Source: Arsukibacterium tuosuense (GTDB lineage: Bacteria > Pseudomonadota > Gammaproteobacteria > Enterobacterales > Alteromonadaceae). From it: a stretch of 64,000 nucleotides of DNA. Shown piece by piece: positions 33,234-42,211 of the stretch. Every line of letters begins with the position of its first letter. The stretch's first letter is position 1. Position numbers and translations under genes: made by a program. The stretch is taken from NCBI RefSeq assembly GCF_900215315.1, contig NZ_OBEB01000002.1, positions 124,001-188,000 on the forward strand, written 5' to 3'. Under the pieces are notes generated by a model. The model searched no databases. It was not told the origin of the DNA and worked only from the letters and a program-made list of their open reading frames with translations.

Positions 33234-33704
33234 ATGGCTTTAATGCAGGCACTTGAACTTAAAATCCCCCCGGTTGTTTTGGTAGTGCTGTTTGCACTAG
33301 CGATGTGGCTGGTGGCGCTATGGTTGCCATCTGTGGCGCTGCCTCCATTATGGGGGCAGGGGTTGGCTGGTGTGCTGGCTGGTTCTGGTATAGCGGTGGC
33401 GTTAGCGGGTGTGCTGGCATTTCGCCGGGCCAATACCACAGTAGACCCACGCATTCCGCAGCAAACCTCCAGCCTGGTAATTCGGGGTATTTACCGCTAT
33501 AGCCGAAACCCTATGTACTTAGGGTTTTTATTGCTGTTAACCGCACTGGCCTGTTACTTAATGAGTGCGGCCGCTATGATATTGTTGCCGCTGTTCGTGC
33601 TGTATATGAACCGCTGGCAGATAGCGCCGGAAGAGCGTTATTTGCTGGAAAAATTTGGCGCGGAGTATCAGACCTATACCAAACAGGTAAGGCGTTGGTT
33701 TTAA
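33234..33704 (+). CDS. Isoprenylcysteine carboxyl methyltransferase-family membrane protein
   Basis: 156 residues with four hydrophobic helices; the C-terminal half holds the ICMT/PEMT signature VIRGIYRYSRNPMYLGFLLLL ... EERYLLEKFGAEYQTYTKQVRRW. These SAM-dependent membrane methyltransferases act on lipids or small thiols or isoprenoids in bacteria; substrate unknown. ATG at 33234 or 33243 (GGATG upstream of the second). Convergent with higA, the two stops overlapping by 4 bp. Confidence 0.85.
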   Translation: MALMQALELKIPPVVLVVLFALAMWLVALWLPSVALPPLWGQGLAGVLAGSGIAVALAGVLAFRRANTTVDPRIPQQTSSLVIRGIYRYSRNPMYLGFLLLLTALACYLMSAAAMILLPLFVLYMNRWQIAPEERYLLEKFGAEYQTYTKQVRRWF

Positions 33705-34075
33705 TTTGACAGGTTTACCGGTGGTTTAATCAGCGACTCTGCCGGAATGCCCAACCCCTCGTGCAGCCGCCAGATCATTTTCAAAGTAAGCGAGCGTTTG
33801 TGATTTAAAATTTCATAAACCCGGTTACTTTTGCCAATCATTGGCTCCAGATCTTTAACTGTTAAGCCTTTTCGTTCCATTTCAAACTTTATAGCCTCAA
33901 CAGGATCGGGCAAATCCATGGGGAAATGTTTAGCCTCATAAGCTTCAATCAGTGTAACCATTACATCTAACTTCTCGCCCTCCGGCGTATCCGGCTGAGC
34001 CAGCATCAGTTGCTCGACTTCATGCAACGCTGCACGGTAGTCGGCATCATTTTTGATAGGTCTGATATCCATCAT
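33701..34075 (-). CDS. higA: HigA-type antitoxin
   Basis: 124 residues. N-terminal region IRPIKNDADYRAALHEVEQL, followed by MDLPDPVEAIKFEMERKGLTVKDLEPMIGKSNRVYEILNHKRSLTL, an HTH_3 domain characteristic of the long HigA group. It binds the HigB toxin and the operon promoter. It follows the toxin gene by 14 bases, the toxin-first order that distinguishes higBA from most toxin-antitoxin operons. Confidence 0.9.
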   Translation of the reverse strand: MMDIRPIKNDADYRAALHEVEQLMLAQPDTPEGEKLDVMVTLIEAYEAKHFPMDLPDPVEAIKFEMERKGLTVKDLEPMIGKSNRVYEILNHKRSLTLKMIWRLHEGLGIPAESLIKPPVNLSN

Positions 34076-34089
34076 TGCTTCTCCGGCGA

Positions 34090-34392
34090 CTATATCGTTT
34101 GCACATCAATCTGATCATATTGGCTGTGAGTACCGATAAAACGCACATAAACGACTTTGTAGGCATAATTAATCCACACTACCAGCCGATACTTATTACC
34201 AGCTACGTTGAATACCACTCTGCCATCTTTGAGAATGCTGGCATGCCTGAAATCTTGTTTTACATCTGCAGGCGAATGCCAGTCTGCACTTAATACGTGG
34301 CGATGCCAGGCGAGAATAGGCTCTTTGGCATCACTATATTCCGGCTTATCCTGCCAGAATGCTTTTAACGTAGAGAGTGCAATTATTCTCAT
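34090..34392 (-). CDS. higB: HigB-type mRNA interferase toxin
   Basis: 100 residues: MRIIALSTLKAFWQDKPEYSDAKEPILAWHRHV, KQDFRHASILKDGRVVFNVAGNKYRLVVWINY and VYVRFIGTHSQYDQID match the HigB/RelE-like group that cleaves mRNA on the ribosome. Arg and His residues expected in the catalytic pocket are present (NKYRLVV, GTHSQYD). It lies just downstream of uvrA's 3' end on the same strand but has its own start region at 34393-34440, with no terminator visible between. Confidence 0.9.
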   Translation of the reverse strand: MRIIALSTLKAFWQDKPEYSDAKEPILAWHRHVLSADWHSPADVKQDFRHASILKDGRVVFNVAGNKYRLVVWINYAYKVVYVRFIGTHSQYDQIDVQTI

Positions 34393-34460
34393 AGCGCAAT
34401 TATAGTCCCATTATGGGACTTTGCAATGGTGTATTTTTTATCCGTCATTCAGATGGCACC

Positions 34461-37283
34461 TTACCCCAGCAACGGCTTTAAATACTGGCCGGTGTAGGAC
34501 TTTTTGCACTCAGCTACCTGCTCCGGGGTGCCGGCCACCAGTATTTTGCCACCGCCGTTACCGCCTTCCGGGCCTAAGTCGACTATCCAGTCAGCGGTTT
34601 TAATTACATCCAGGTTATGCTCAATCACCACTATGGTATTGCCGTGATCGCGCAGCCGGTGCAGCACGTTCAGCAATTGCTGAATATCATAAAAATGCAG
34701 GCCGGTAGTCGGCTCGTCCAGAATATACAGGGTTTTGCCGGTGTCGCGTTTACTCAGCTCGCGCGCCAGTTTTACCCGTTGTGCCTCACCGCCGGATAAG
34801 GTAGTGGCCGACTGGCCCAGTTTAATATAGGTCAGGCCCACATCCTGCAGGGTTTGCAGCTTACGCTTTACCGCTGGTATCGCTTCAAAAAAGGCCAGTG
34901 CGTCTTCTACTGTCATATCCAGCACTTCGTGAATATTCTTGCCTTTATATTTAATCTCCAGCGTTTCCCGGTTGTAGCGTTTGCTTTTGCAAACATCGCA
35001 CGGCACATAAACGTCGGGTAGAAAGTGCATTTCCACTTTAATCAGGCCATCGCCCTGACAGGCTTCGCAGCGCCCGCCCTTAACGTTAAAGCTGAAACGG
35101 CCGACCTGATAACCCCGCGAGCGCGCTTCCTGAGTACCGGCAAACAGCTCGCGCACTGCGGTAAAGATACCGGTATAGGTGGCGGCATTCGAGCGCGGCG
35201 TGCGGCCAATCGGGCTCTGGTCAATATCGATAACTTTATCGAAATGATCCAGGCCTTTAATTTCATGGTGCGGTGCCGGATCGGCGCCCTCACCTTTATT
35301 CAGCACCCGGTGCGCCACCCGGTACAGGGTGTCATTAATCAGGGTTGATTTACCCGAGCCTGATACGCCGGTAATGCAGGTCATTACCCCGAACGGGATG
35401 GCTAAATCGACATTTTTCAGGTTATTGCCGCTGGCGCCAATGACTTCCAGCCATTTATCAGTCAATGGTGTGCGTTTTTCCGGCACGGCAATTTTGCGGG
35501 TACCGGCCATATACTGACCGGTTAACGATTTGGGCTCTGCCATAATCTGCTCAATGGTACCCTGAGCCACGATATGGCCGCCATGCACCCCGGCGCCGGG
35601 GCCGATATCGATAATATGGTCCGCCAGCCTCACCGCATCTTCATCGTGTTCTACTACTATTACCGTGTTACCAAGGTCGCGCAGATGCGTCAGGGTGCCG
35701 AGTAAGCGTTCGTTATCGCGCTGGTGCAGACCTATTGACGGTTCATCCAGCACATACATTACGCCGACTAAGCCGGCGCCAATCTGACTGGCCAGGCGAA
35801 TACGCTGCGCTTCTCCGCCCGACAGGGTTTCGGCGCTGCGCGATAAATTCAGGTAGTTCAGGCCAACGTTTACCAGAAAGCTCAGCCGGTCCTGAATTTC
35901 TTTTAACACTTTTTCGGCTATTTTGGCTTTCTGCCCCTGCAAGCTTAGCTGCTGGAAAAAGGCTAAACAGTCGCCTATTGATAGCTCAACGATTTCTGGC
36001 AGGTTGGTTTTGCCAATAAACACATGGCGCGCTTCGGTGCGCAGCCGGGTGCCATGACAGCTGGGGCAGGCCTGGGTTGCCAGATACTTGCTCAGCTCTT
36101 CCCGTACCGAATTTGATTCAGTCTCGCGATAGCGCCGCTCCATATTGGGTACGATGCCTTCAAACGGGTGGCTGCGTAGTACCACATCACCGCGGTCGTT
36201 CAGGTATTTAAAGTCGACCACGGTTTTACCGCTGCCGTATAAAATCGCGTCCTGTTGTTTTTTTTCCAGGTTGCTGAAGGGCACATCCAGTTTAAAGCCG
36301 TAATGCTCGGCCAGTGCTTTCAGCATCTGAAAATAATAGAAATTACGTTTGTCCCAGCCACGAATCGCACCGCCAGCCAGGCTTAGCTGGTTACTGACAA
36401 TTACTTTATTCGGGTCGAAAAACTGTTTTACCCCCAGGCCATCACAGCTGGGGCAGGCGCCGGCCGGGTTATTAAATGAAAACAGCCGCGGCTCCAGCTC
36501 GGTCATTGAATAACCACAGGTCGGGCAGGCAAAATTGGCTGAAAATACCAGCTCGGCGGCGTCCGGTTCGTCCATAAAGGCGACTTTGGCCACGCCACCT
36601 GATAACGCCAGCGCGGTCTCAAATGATTCGGCTAAGCGCAGTTTAATGTCGTCTCGTACTTTAATCCGGTCTATCACCACTTCAATGGTGTGTTTTTTAT
36701 GCAAATCCAGCGTCGGCGGGTCAGACAAGTCACATACCTCGCCATCAATCCGGGCCCGGATATAACCCTGGGCAGCCAGGTTTTCCAGGGCTTTGACGTG
36801 CTCGCCTTTGCGCTCCTGCACTACCGGGGCCAGTACCATTAATTTGGTGCCCTCAGGGAAGGCGGTCACTTTATCAACCATTTCACTAATGGTTTGTGCT
36901 GCCAGGGGCTGGTCGTGCACCGGGCAACGCGGCTCGCCCACCCGGGCAAATAACAGCCGCAGGTAGTCGTAAATTTCGGTAATGGTGCCGACAGTGGAGC
37001 GCGGGTTATGTGAGGTCGATTTTTGCTCAATTGAAATCGCCGGCGACAAGCCTTCAATATGGTCGACATCGGGCTTCTCCATCATGCTTAAAAACTGCCG
37101 GGCGTAAGCCGATAATGACTCGACATAGCGGCGCTGCCCTTCGGCATACAGGGTGTCAAAGGCCAGTGACGACTTGCCGGAACCCGATAAGCCGGTGATC
37201 ACAATCAGTTTGTCGCGCGGAATTTGCAGCGAAATGTTTTTCAGGTTGTGGGTACGGGCACCCCGAATATCAATTTTATCCAT
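34461..37283 (-). CDS. uvrA: UvrABC excinuclease subunit A
   Basis: 940 residues, the E. coli length. Damage-recognition ATPase of nucleotide excision repair; dimerises and loads UvrB. First ABC module Walker [23 protein letters not shown], zinc finger [28 protein letters not shown], signature [16 protein letters not shown]; second Walker [12 protein letters not shown], zinc finger [25 protein letters not shown], second signature [12 protein letters not shown] and the Q-loop/H-loop residues. A LexA-like box lies ~40 bp upstream. In related genomes uvrA is divergent from an MFS-ssb pair; here ~8.6 kb of sugar genes intervene. Confidence 0.97.
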   Translation of the reverse strand: MDKIDIRGARTHNLKNISLQIPRDKLIVITGLSGSGKSSLAFDTLYAEGQRRYVESLSAYARQFLSMMEKPDVDHIEGLSPAISIEQKSTSHNPRSTVGTITEIYDYLRLLFARVGEPRCPVHDQPLAAQTISEMVDKVTAFPEGTKLMVLAPVVQERKGEHVKALENLAAQGYIRARIDGEVCDLSDPPTLDLHKKHTIEVVIDRIKVRDDIKLRLAESFETALALSGGVAKVAFMDEPDAAELVFSANFACPTCGYSMTELEPRLFSFNNPAGACPSCDGLGVKQFFDPNKVIVSNQLSLAGGAIRGWDKRNFYYFQMLKALAEHYGFKLDVPFSNLEKKQQDAILYGSGKTVVDFKYLNDRGDVVLRSHPFEGIVPNMERRYRETESNSVREELSKYLATQACPSCHGTRLRTEARHVFIGKTNLPEIVELSIGDCLAFFQQLSLQGQKAKIAEKVLKEIQDRLSFLVNVGLNYLNLSRSAETLSGGEAQRIRLASQIGAGLVGVMYVLDEPSIGLHQRDNERLLGTLTHLRDLGNTVIVVEHDEDAVRLADHIIDIGPGAGVHGGHIVAQGTIEQIMAEPKSLTGQYMAGTRKIAVPEKRTPLTDKWLEVIGASGNNLKNVDLAIPFGVMTCITGVSGSGKSTLINDTLYRVAHRVLNKGEGADPAPHHEIKGLDHFDKVIDIDQSPIGRTPRSNAATYTGIFTAVRELFAGTQEARSRGYQVGRFSFNVKGGRCEACQGDGLIKVEMHFLPDVYVPCDVCKSKRYNRETLEIKYKGKNIHEVLDMTVEDALAFFEAIPAVKRKLQTLQDVGLTYIKLGQSATTLSGGEAQRVKLARELSKRDTGKTLYILDEPTTGLHFYDIQQLLNVLHRLRDHGNTIVVIEHNLDVIKTADWIVDLGPEGGNGGGKILVAGTPEQVAECKKSYTGQYLKPLLG

Positions 37284-37319
37284 TGCGGTTTCCGGTTATC
37301 AGCAGTGAAGGCACAAAAG

Positions 37320-37335
37320 CTGTACAAATATACAC
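37320..37335. promoter_or_regulatory. LexA-like box upstream of uvrA
   Basis: CTGTACAAATATACAC: seven of the eight core positions of CTGT-N8-ACAG, AT-rich centre. It lies 37-52 bases upstream of the uvrA start, where SOS control is expected. Confidence 0.55.
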
Positions 37336-37452
37336 TACATAGCATTAATAAAAAACCAGCTAATCCAGCTAACTTAGTTTAGCCGGTTATAGCGATTAAT
37401 CAGCGTAGGGTTAGTTGTGTGGGTGGGGGCTGCGGATTACAACACCCGCCCC

Positions 37453-37500
37453 GGCTCGCCACAGCAACTCACCCTTTTGAGGCTCAGACACTCTGTGGCG
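37453..37500 (+). repeat. Palindromic intergenic repeat, copy A
   Basis: Begins GGCTCGCCACAGCAACTCAC and ends GGCTCAGACACTCTGTGGCG. The ends CGCCACAG and CTGTGGCG are complementary, so the unit can fold as a hairpin. Copies B and C are at 41266 and 41419. This is the only notable content of the 380-bp gap between uvrA and the TonB receptor, besides the LexA-like box and a terminator. Confidence 0.75.
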
Positions 37501-37605
37501 ACCGAAACGGGGTTCTAATCCTCGCTATCGGGGTCACCATGTAACCTGAAGCTAAGTAAGGTGGTTAGTACGCGCATACTGCTAAATTGGCTTTAATTGC
37601 TGATA

Positions 37606-37632
37606 AAAAAGCCCCCGCGCGAAGCGGAGGCA
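37606..37632 (-). terminator. Terminator of the TonB receptor gene
   Basis: Read on the minus strand: GCCTCCGC, loop TTCGC, GCGGGGGC, then six T. Lies 34 bases past the stop. Confidence 0.85.
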
Positions 37633-37665
37633 ATACGGGTGAAGCAAGGGAGATTAAGGTAAAAA

Positions 37666-39936
37666 TTAAAAGGTATAACTGATACTAAACTCGACACTGC
37701 GCGGCATAATATAGCGGCCATTCGGGCTGCCGGCACTGCGCGGATCGCCTTCGGTTATGCCGTCTTTGTCGGTCAGGTTGCTTACCGCCAGCTGGGCTTT
37801 TAACTGTTCCGTCAGTTCCAGTTGCAGGCCAAGGTCAATTTTGGTGTAACCTTCCAGTTTTACCGTGTTGCCGTTATCACCAAAGCGGTCGCCGACGCTG
37901 GCCAGGGTGCCATACACCGTCGCATACATATCCTGCAGCTCAAAGCCGTAGCTTGGAGTCATTCGAAGCATCCACTCTGGCTGGCGGATTGCTTGCTTGC
38001 CAATGATCAGCGGGTCCGGATGGTTGGTAATTTCGGTATCCTGCAGCGTGGCGTTCAGGTTAATGGCAAAGCCATTATCGGCCCGGTAATTGGCATCAAT
38101 TTCTACCCCAAGCGCTTCGGTAGTCAACACTTCAGCCGGCGCACCGGGGCGGGATACAAACAATTCACCGTCCACTTCGTTGGCAAAACCGGTAACATAT
38201 AAGCTGTAGTTTTGTTCGGCCCATTTATAACCCAGCTCATACTGGGTCACTTCTTTAATCAGCTTGTCGCCGCTTTCAAAGGCGCCGAAGTTATCGCGGA
38301 AGTCATCAAAAAACGGCATTTTATTGCCTTTATTAATCCGGGCGAACATGCCCATATTTGGTTGCCACATCCAGTTTACGCCGGCGGTCCAGGCAATCTC
38401 TGACTCGTCGTAGTCAATCGCCTTGCTGATGGCGCCGGTTAAGCCTTCATCAACCACATAGGTAATTTTATGGTTTTCCCGGCGCAGGCCGGCGTCAACC
38501 CGCCACTGGTCATTAAACTGATACTCCAATGCGCCGTAAAAAGCACTGGTATTGCCATCACCGGTGGCGTCGATATCATAGTTCCAGCTGCAGCTGGCCA
38601 GGCTGTCGTTACAGTCAATGCCGACCAGTGCTTCGCCGCCTTTCTCTACCACGTGCCATTGTTGGTTACCAATAGACCACCAGTCCTGTACCGAAAAATT
38701 CGTGGCGTAGTAGCCCAGGGTAAATACCGCCTTGTCGGTGGTTTTGCTAAAGGCGATATCATTGGTAAAGGCTTCGATATCTTTTAATACCACCCAGCGG
38801 CCAATTTGCTGTACCACGGTATCGTTATCATAGCTGTCGCCGCTGACTGCGCCGGTAACCGGGCCGTTAACGCCGGCAACATTACCCAGGGTGGTGGCAC
38901 CGCCCTCCGACACCAGACCAAAGGTATTGGCTTCACCGGCGATATGGCTGAAACGGTACATCAGGCGCCAGCTGTCGGTTAAGTCTAAATCGATGGTGCC
39001 GCCGGTAATACCGCCTTTCCAGCCGCGGCCATCGCCAAAATCATAGCTTTGCTGTTGATTATCCGGGCCAAAGGCAATGCGGCCTAAGCGGTTATTCGGG
39101 CCAATCTGGCTGTAGCTGTTATCTACCCCGGCCACGTTAATGGGCACCGGTAAATGCCATACGCCGCTGTCGTCGGTCTGGCGGGTATAGACATTAATTT
39201 TGCCGTTATCTAAATCTTTGGTCAGGTTAATAGTGAACTGATGGCCTTCTTCGGCATTAAAACCCACTTCGCGCGGCCCTTCAGAGCTGCTGATGTAACC
39301 GCCGGCCATAATGTATAAGTCATCGGCAATTTCACCGCTGATCACGCCATCTACCCGGCGCAGACCATAGCTGGAGGTCGAAAACTTCACCAGACCTTCG
39401 GTAATATCGCTGCCTTCTTTTAATAAAAAGTTAGTGGTTAAACCGGGCTGGCCATTCGATAACACCGGGGTAGAGCCGCCACGCAGCGCTTCCATAAAAT
39501 GAATGGTTTCATCCAGCCGGAAAATAGAGGAGTTTTCTAAAAACGACAAGGTTGGCGGCGGGAAAATCGGCGCGCCGTTGAGCTGAATCGTCAGAAAGGG
39601 GGCATCGCCGGTGCTGGGAAAGCCACGGACAAACACATTGGCCCCGGCTACTCCGCCGGAACTCTCGGCCCAGACCCCAGGTACTACGGTAAAGAGTTCC
39701 GCAGTGCTTTTCGGGGAGAGCCGGGTAATGTTCTCAGCCGAGACATTGGTTACTGCATAACTGGTATCTACTTTTAAGCCGGTCATGCCGCTGGCTTTAC
39801 CGGTAACGACAATTTGTTCAATCTGGTTATTTTCAGTGCGGCTTGCCGCTTCGCTGTCACTGCTTTGCTGGGCAGCCACGGGTAAGCTGAACAGCATTAC
39901 CATGGCTGTGGTAATTTTATTAAGTTTTAACGCCAT
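37666..39936 (-). CDS. TonB-dependent receptor of the disaccharide locus
   Basis: 756 residues: signal peptide (ITTAMVMLFSLPVAAQQ), TonB-box-like IEQIVVTGKASG, plug domain (AELFTVVPGVWAESSGGVAGANVFVRGFPSTGDAPFLTIQLNGAPI), and barrel ending VEFSISYTF. This is the carbohydrate-type TonB receptor group; Gly/Asn-rich and aromatic loops fit sugar ligands. Two LacI-type operators lie 92-139 bases upstream, shared with the divergent LacI gene, so it should be induced by the locus substrate. It probably imports a glucose disaccharide or oligosaccharide across the outer membrane. Confidence 0.9.
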   Translation of the reverse strand: MALKLNKITTAMVMLFSLPVAAQQSSDSEAASRTENNQIEQIVVTGKASGMTGLKVDTSYAVTNVSAENITRLSPKSTAELFTVVPGVWAESSGGVAGANVFVRGFPSTGDAPFLTIQLNGAPIFPPPTLSFLENSSIFRLDETIHFMEALRGGSTPVLSNGQPGLTTNFLLKEGSDITEGLVKFSTSSYGLRRVDGVISGEIADDLYIMAGGYISSSEGPREVGFNAEEGHQFTINLTKDLDNGKINVYTRQTDDSGVWHLPVPINVAGVDNSYSQIGPNNRLGRIAFGPDNQQQSYDFGDGRGWKGGITGGTIDLDLTDSWRLMYRFSHIAGEANTFGLVSEGGATTLGNVAGVNGPVTGAVSGDSYDNDTVVQQIGRWVVLKDIEAFTNDIAFSKTTDKAVFTLGYYATNFSVQDWWSIGNQQWHVVEKGGEALVGIDCNDSLASCSWNYDIDATGDGNTSAFYGALEYQFNDQWRVDAGLRRENHKITYVVDEGLTGAISKAIDYDESEIAWTAGVNWMWQPNMGMFARINKGNKMPFFDDFRDNFGAFESGDKLIKEVTQYELGYKWAEQNYSLYVTGFANEVDGELFVSRPGAPAEVLTTEALGVEIDANYRADNGFAINLNATLQDTEITNHPDPLIIGKQAIRQPEWMLRMTPSYGFELQDMYATVYGTLASVGDRFGDNGNTVKLEGYTKIDLGLQLELTEQLKAQLAVSNLTDKDGITEGDPRSAGSPNGRYIMPRSVEFSISYTF

Positions 39937-40027
39937 TCTTATTCTCCTGTCCTGTTGATAAAAACGCTGGCTGTATTTTTTAATGTTGTGCCGGGCGAAA
40001 CTTACCTTAGGACACTTTTAAGCATAA

Positions 40028-40041
40028 TGCAATCGATTGCA
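40028..40041. promoter_or_regulatory. LacI-family operator 1
   Basis: TGCAATCGATTGCA, a perfect 14-bp palindrome with the central CG typical of LacI/GalR operators. Same sequence at 44586. Between the receptor (starts 39936, minus) and the regulator. Confidence 0.8.
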
Positions 40042-40060
40042 ATACGCTTTTTAGTGTTTT

Positions 40061-40074
40061 TGCATACGATTGCA
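40061..40074. promoter_or_regulatory. LacI-family operator 2
   Basis: TGCATACGATTGCA differs from operator 1 at two positions. Centre-to-centre distance is 33 bp, three helical turns, so two dimers would bind the same face. Confidence 0.7.
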
Positions 40075-40205
40075 TAGACATAATTAGCATTAAACTGCAG
40101 TTTGTTATACTCAACTTCCAGCTGACGTTGCTCCGGTGCGGCGCTTAAGGCATTATGCTAGTGGTAATGGTGATGTGAATCGTGAAGGAAGCAACGGAAA
40201 TTAGC

Positions 40206-41237
40206 ATGAAACAAGCGGCAAAAGTGATGACCCTGGCCGATATTGCCAGACTGGCCGGCGTGTCGGAATCGACAGCGTCGCGTGCCCTGCGTGATAATCC
40301 GGTAATTAATGCCCAAACCCGGCAGAAAGTGCAGCAAATTGCCGCGGATCATCAGTTTAAGGTGAATGCGACTGCCCGCAGTTTACGCACGCAGAAAAGC
40401 CATACTATTGCCGTGATTATTTTATTTGATGCCAAAACCCAGCAGGCGATCAGTGACCCCTTTTTACTGGATATTCTTGGGGTTATCGCCGACGAACTGA
40501 CCGCCAAGGGCTATGACATGTTGCTGAGCACCAGCAAAACCACCGATAAGGACTGGCGCAGTTATTATTTTGATTCAAAACGGGCCGATGGCCTGATAGT
40601 CATTGGCCAGGGCGAACATGATGCGCGGGTCGATCAGCTGGCAGCGGCCGGGGTGCCTTTTGTGCTTTGGGGGGCAGCAACCGGCACCGAGCAGTATCCG
40701 GTAATTGGCTCGGACAACAGGCAGGGGGCGCAACTGGCAGTGGCTCATTTAATTAAGCAGGGCTGTAAGCGCATTGCCTTTTTAGGTGATATTCGCCATA
40801 CCGAAATTGAAATGCGTTACCTCGGCTATCAGGATGCGCTACGCGCCGCGGGTATTAAACCTGAGCCTGCCTTGCAACTAAACACTGACTTTACCGCCCA
40901 GGCCGGTTATCTGCAGACCCAGCAAGCATTATTTGACCAGCTTGCCAGCCTGGATGGCATTTTTGCGGCCAGCGATGCCATTGCCATGGGGGCGATGAAG
41001 GCCTTGCTGGAGCATGGCATTAAGGTGCCACAGCAGGTGGCAATAGTCGGCTTTGATGATATTGCAATGTCGGCCTACTGCACCCCGTCGTTAACTACGG
41101 TTAAGCAGGATACCCATGCCGGCGGCCAGTTGCTGGTAGCGGAATTGTTAAGCCGGATTGACGGCGGAAAAGCGGCATCACAGCTGTTGCCGGTTAAGCT
41201 GGTCGATCGCCAGTCCAGTTTGCGAAACAGTACTTAA
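40206..41237 (+). CDS. LacI-family transcriptional regulator of the disaccharide locus
   Basis: 343 residues from the ATG at 40206, which has GGAAA six bases upstream; a GTG at 40182 is possible but lacks a ribosome site. HTH (MTLADIARLAGVSESTASRALRDNP), hinge helix (FKVNATARSLRT), and periplasmic-binding-like core (IGSDNRQGAQLAVAHLIKQGCKRIAFLGD, GIFAASDAIAMGAMKAL, VAIVGFDDIAMSAYCTPSLTTV). It should repress the divergent receptor and, through an identical site, the phosphorylase/transporter pair, and respond to the imported sugar. Confidence 0.93.
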   Translation: MKQAAKVMTLADIARLAGVSESTASRALRDNPVINAQTRQKVQQIAADHQFKVNATARSLRTQKSHTIAVIILFDAKTQQAISDPFLLDILGVIADELTAKGYDMLLSTSKTTDKDWRSYYFDSKRADGLIVIGQGEHDARVDQLAAAGVPFVLWGAATGTEQYPVIGSDNRQGAQLAVAHLIKQGCKRIAFLGDIRHTEIEMRYLGYQDALRAAGIKPEPALQLNTDFTAQAGYLQTQQALFDQLASLDGIFAASDAIAMGAMKALLEHGIKVPQQVAIVGFDDIAMSAYCTPSLTTVKQDTHAGGQLLVAELLSRIDGGKAASQLLPVKLVDRQSSLRNST

Positions 41238-41265
41238 AGACGAAAGACTGGAATACCTGTTGGGG

Positions 41266-41316
41266 CGACACAGAGTGTCTGAGAGAGTGCTTCAGCACGA
41301 GTGAGTTGCTGTGTCG
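41266..41316 (-). repeat. Palindromic intergenic repeat, copy B (inverted)
   Basis: Begins CGACACAGAGTGTCTGAG and ends GTGAGTTGCTGTGTCG; in reverse orientation it aligns with copy A. Its ends CGACACAG / CTGTGTCG carry a base change on both arms relative to copy A (C-G replaced by A-T), so pairing is kept. An inner hairpin GTGC-TTCA-GCAC replaces the plain spacer. Confidence 0.75.
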
Positions 41317-41418
41317 AGCCCGGCAGGTTGTTGCAGTCTGAAGTCTCTGCTTATATGTCTGAGCATGAGCCGGCCAGCTGGGGGCAATGTAGTCGTGGCT
41401 TGCGTTACCATTGCCGCC

Positions 41419-41532
41419 GGGCTCACCACAGCAACTACTCCGGGCGTCCTGCCCTACGCGAGCCAGCTAAAGCTGTTCAAATTCATTCCGGACGAATTTG
41501 TCGCCCTTACAGGGCTCAGACACTCTGTGGCG
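41419..41532 (+). repeat. Palindromic intergenic repeat, copy C (long form)
   Basis: Begins GGGCTCACCACAGCAACT and ends GGGCTCAGACACTCTGTGGCG in pieces (GGGCTCAGACACTC, then TGTGGCG). Same ends and orientation as copy A but with a ~60-bp longer interior that holds a further palindrome AAATTC/GAATTT. Together copies B and C occupy the 325-bp gap between the lacI-type gene and pgmB. Confidence 0.72.
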
Positions 41533-41562
41533 CCCCGTCAGCAAAGCTAACCGCCACTTGCT

Positions 41563-42210
41563 TTAGAGTTTCATAAGGTCAGTCAGTTTTAATGCCTGTA
41601 TTGTTGGGTAAACCTTAAGCGCATTGTTAAGCACCTTGGGCTCACCTATTCCTATCGCTTGCATGCCAGCGCGATTAATCGATTTTATGCCAGCTACCGC
41701 ATCCTCTACTCCGATACAGTGCTCGGGTGCTACGCCCAGGCCTTTGGCGGCCAGTAAAAACACTTCCGGGTCGGGTTTGCTGTTAACCACATCATTGGCA
41801 TCGGCAATGTAATCAAACTGGCTGGCGATACCTAAACGCTCTACTACCATGGCAGCATTTTTACTGGCTGAAGCCAGGCCAATTTTAATGCCGTTCTGGC
41901 GCAGCTCTGCGAATAACGGCTGCACGCCGGCGAATAAATCAGCCGGGCTCATATGGGCAATCAGCTCCAGGTAGTGCTGATTTTTCTGCTGCATCAGCCG
42001 GGCTTCTTCAGCGGCGCTCAGTTGTCGGTTGGCTTTTTGCAAAATCCAACGCAGCGAGCCTAAGCGATCGACTCCTTTTAGCTGTTCATTATCCTGCTCG
42101 GTAAAGCCAATGCCTAGCTCGTGCGCTAATGCCTGCCAGGCCTGGAAATGATAATGAGCGGTATCGGTTAGCACACCATCCAGGTCAAAAATGACCGCTT
42201 TAACCGTCAT
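41563..42210 (-). CDS. pgmB: Beta-phosphoglucomutase
   Basis: 215 residues from the ATG at 42210 (AGGAG six bases upstream; longer frames run into the phosphorylase gene). HAD superfamily: nucleophile/acid motif FDLDGVLTDTAHYHFQAWQ, cap with KGVDRLGSLRWIL, Ser/Lys motif ASASKNA, and acidic VEDAVAGIKS. It interconverts beta-glucose 1-phosphate and glucose 6-phosphate. The stop of the GH65 phosphorylase gene is one base before this ATG, so the product of the phosphorylase is passed straight on. Confidence 0.94.
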   Translation of the reverse strand: MTVKAVIFDLDGVLTDTAHYHFQAWQALAHELGIGFTEQDNEQLKGVDRLGSLRWILQKANRQLSAAEEARLMQQKNQHYLELIAHMSPADLFAGVQPLFAELRQNGIKIGLASASKNAAMVVERLGIASQFDYIADANDVVNSKPDPEVFLLAAKGLGVAPEHCIGVEDAVAGIKSINRAGMQAIGIGEPKVLNNALKVYPTIQALKLTDLMKL

Positions 42211-42211
42211 A

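Noticed and set aside
33086..33454. 122-codon minus-strand frame with repeated FYAQKSV
   Set aside because: The repeat comes from translating the DNA direct repeat, and most of the frame is antisense to the methyltransferase gene.
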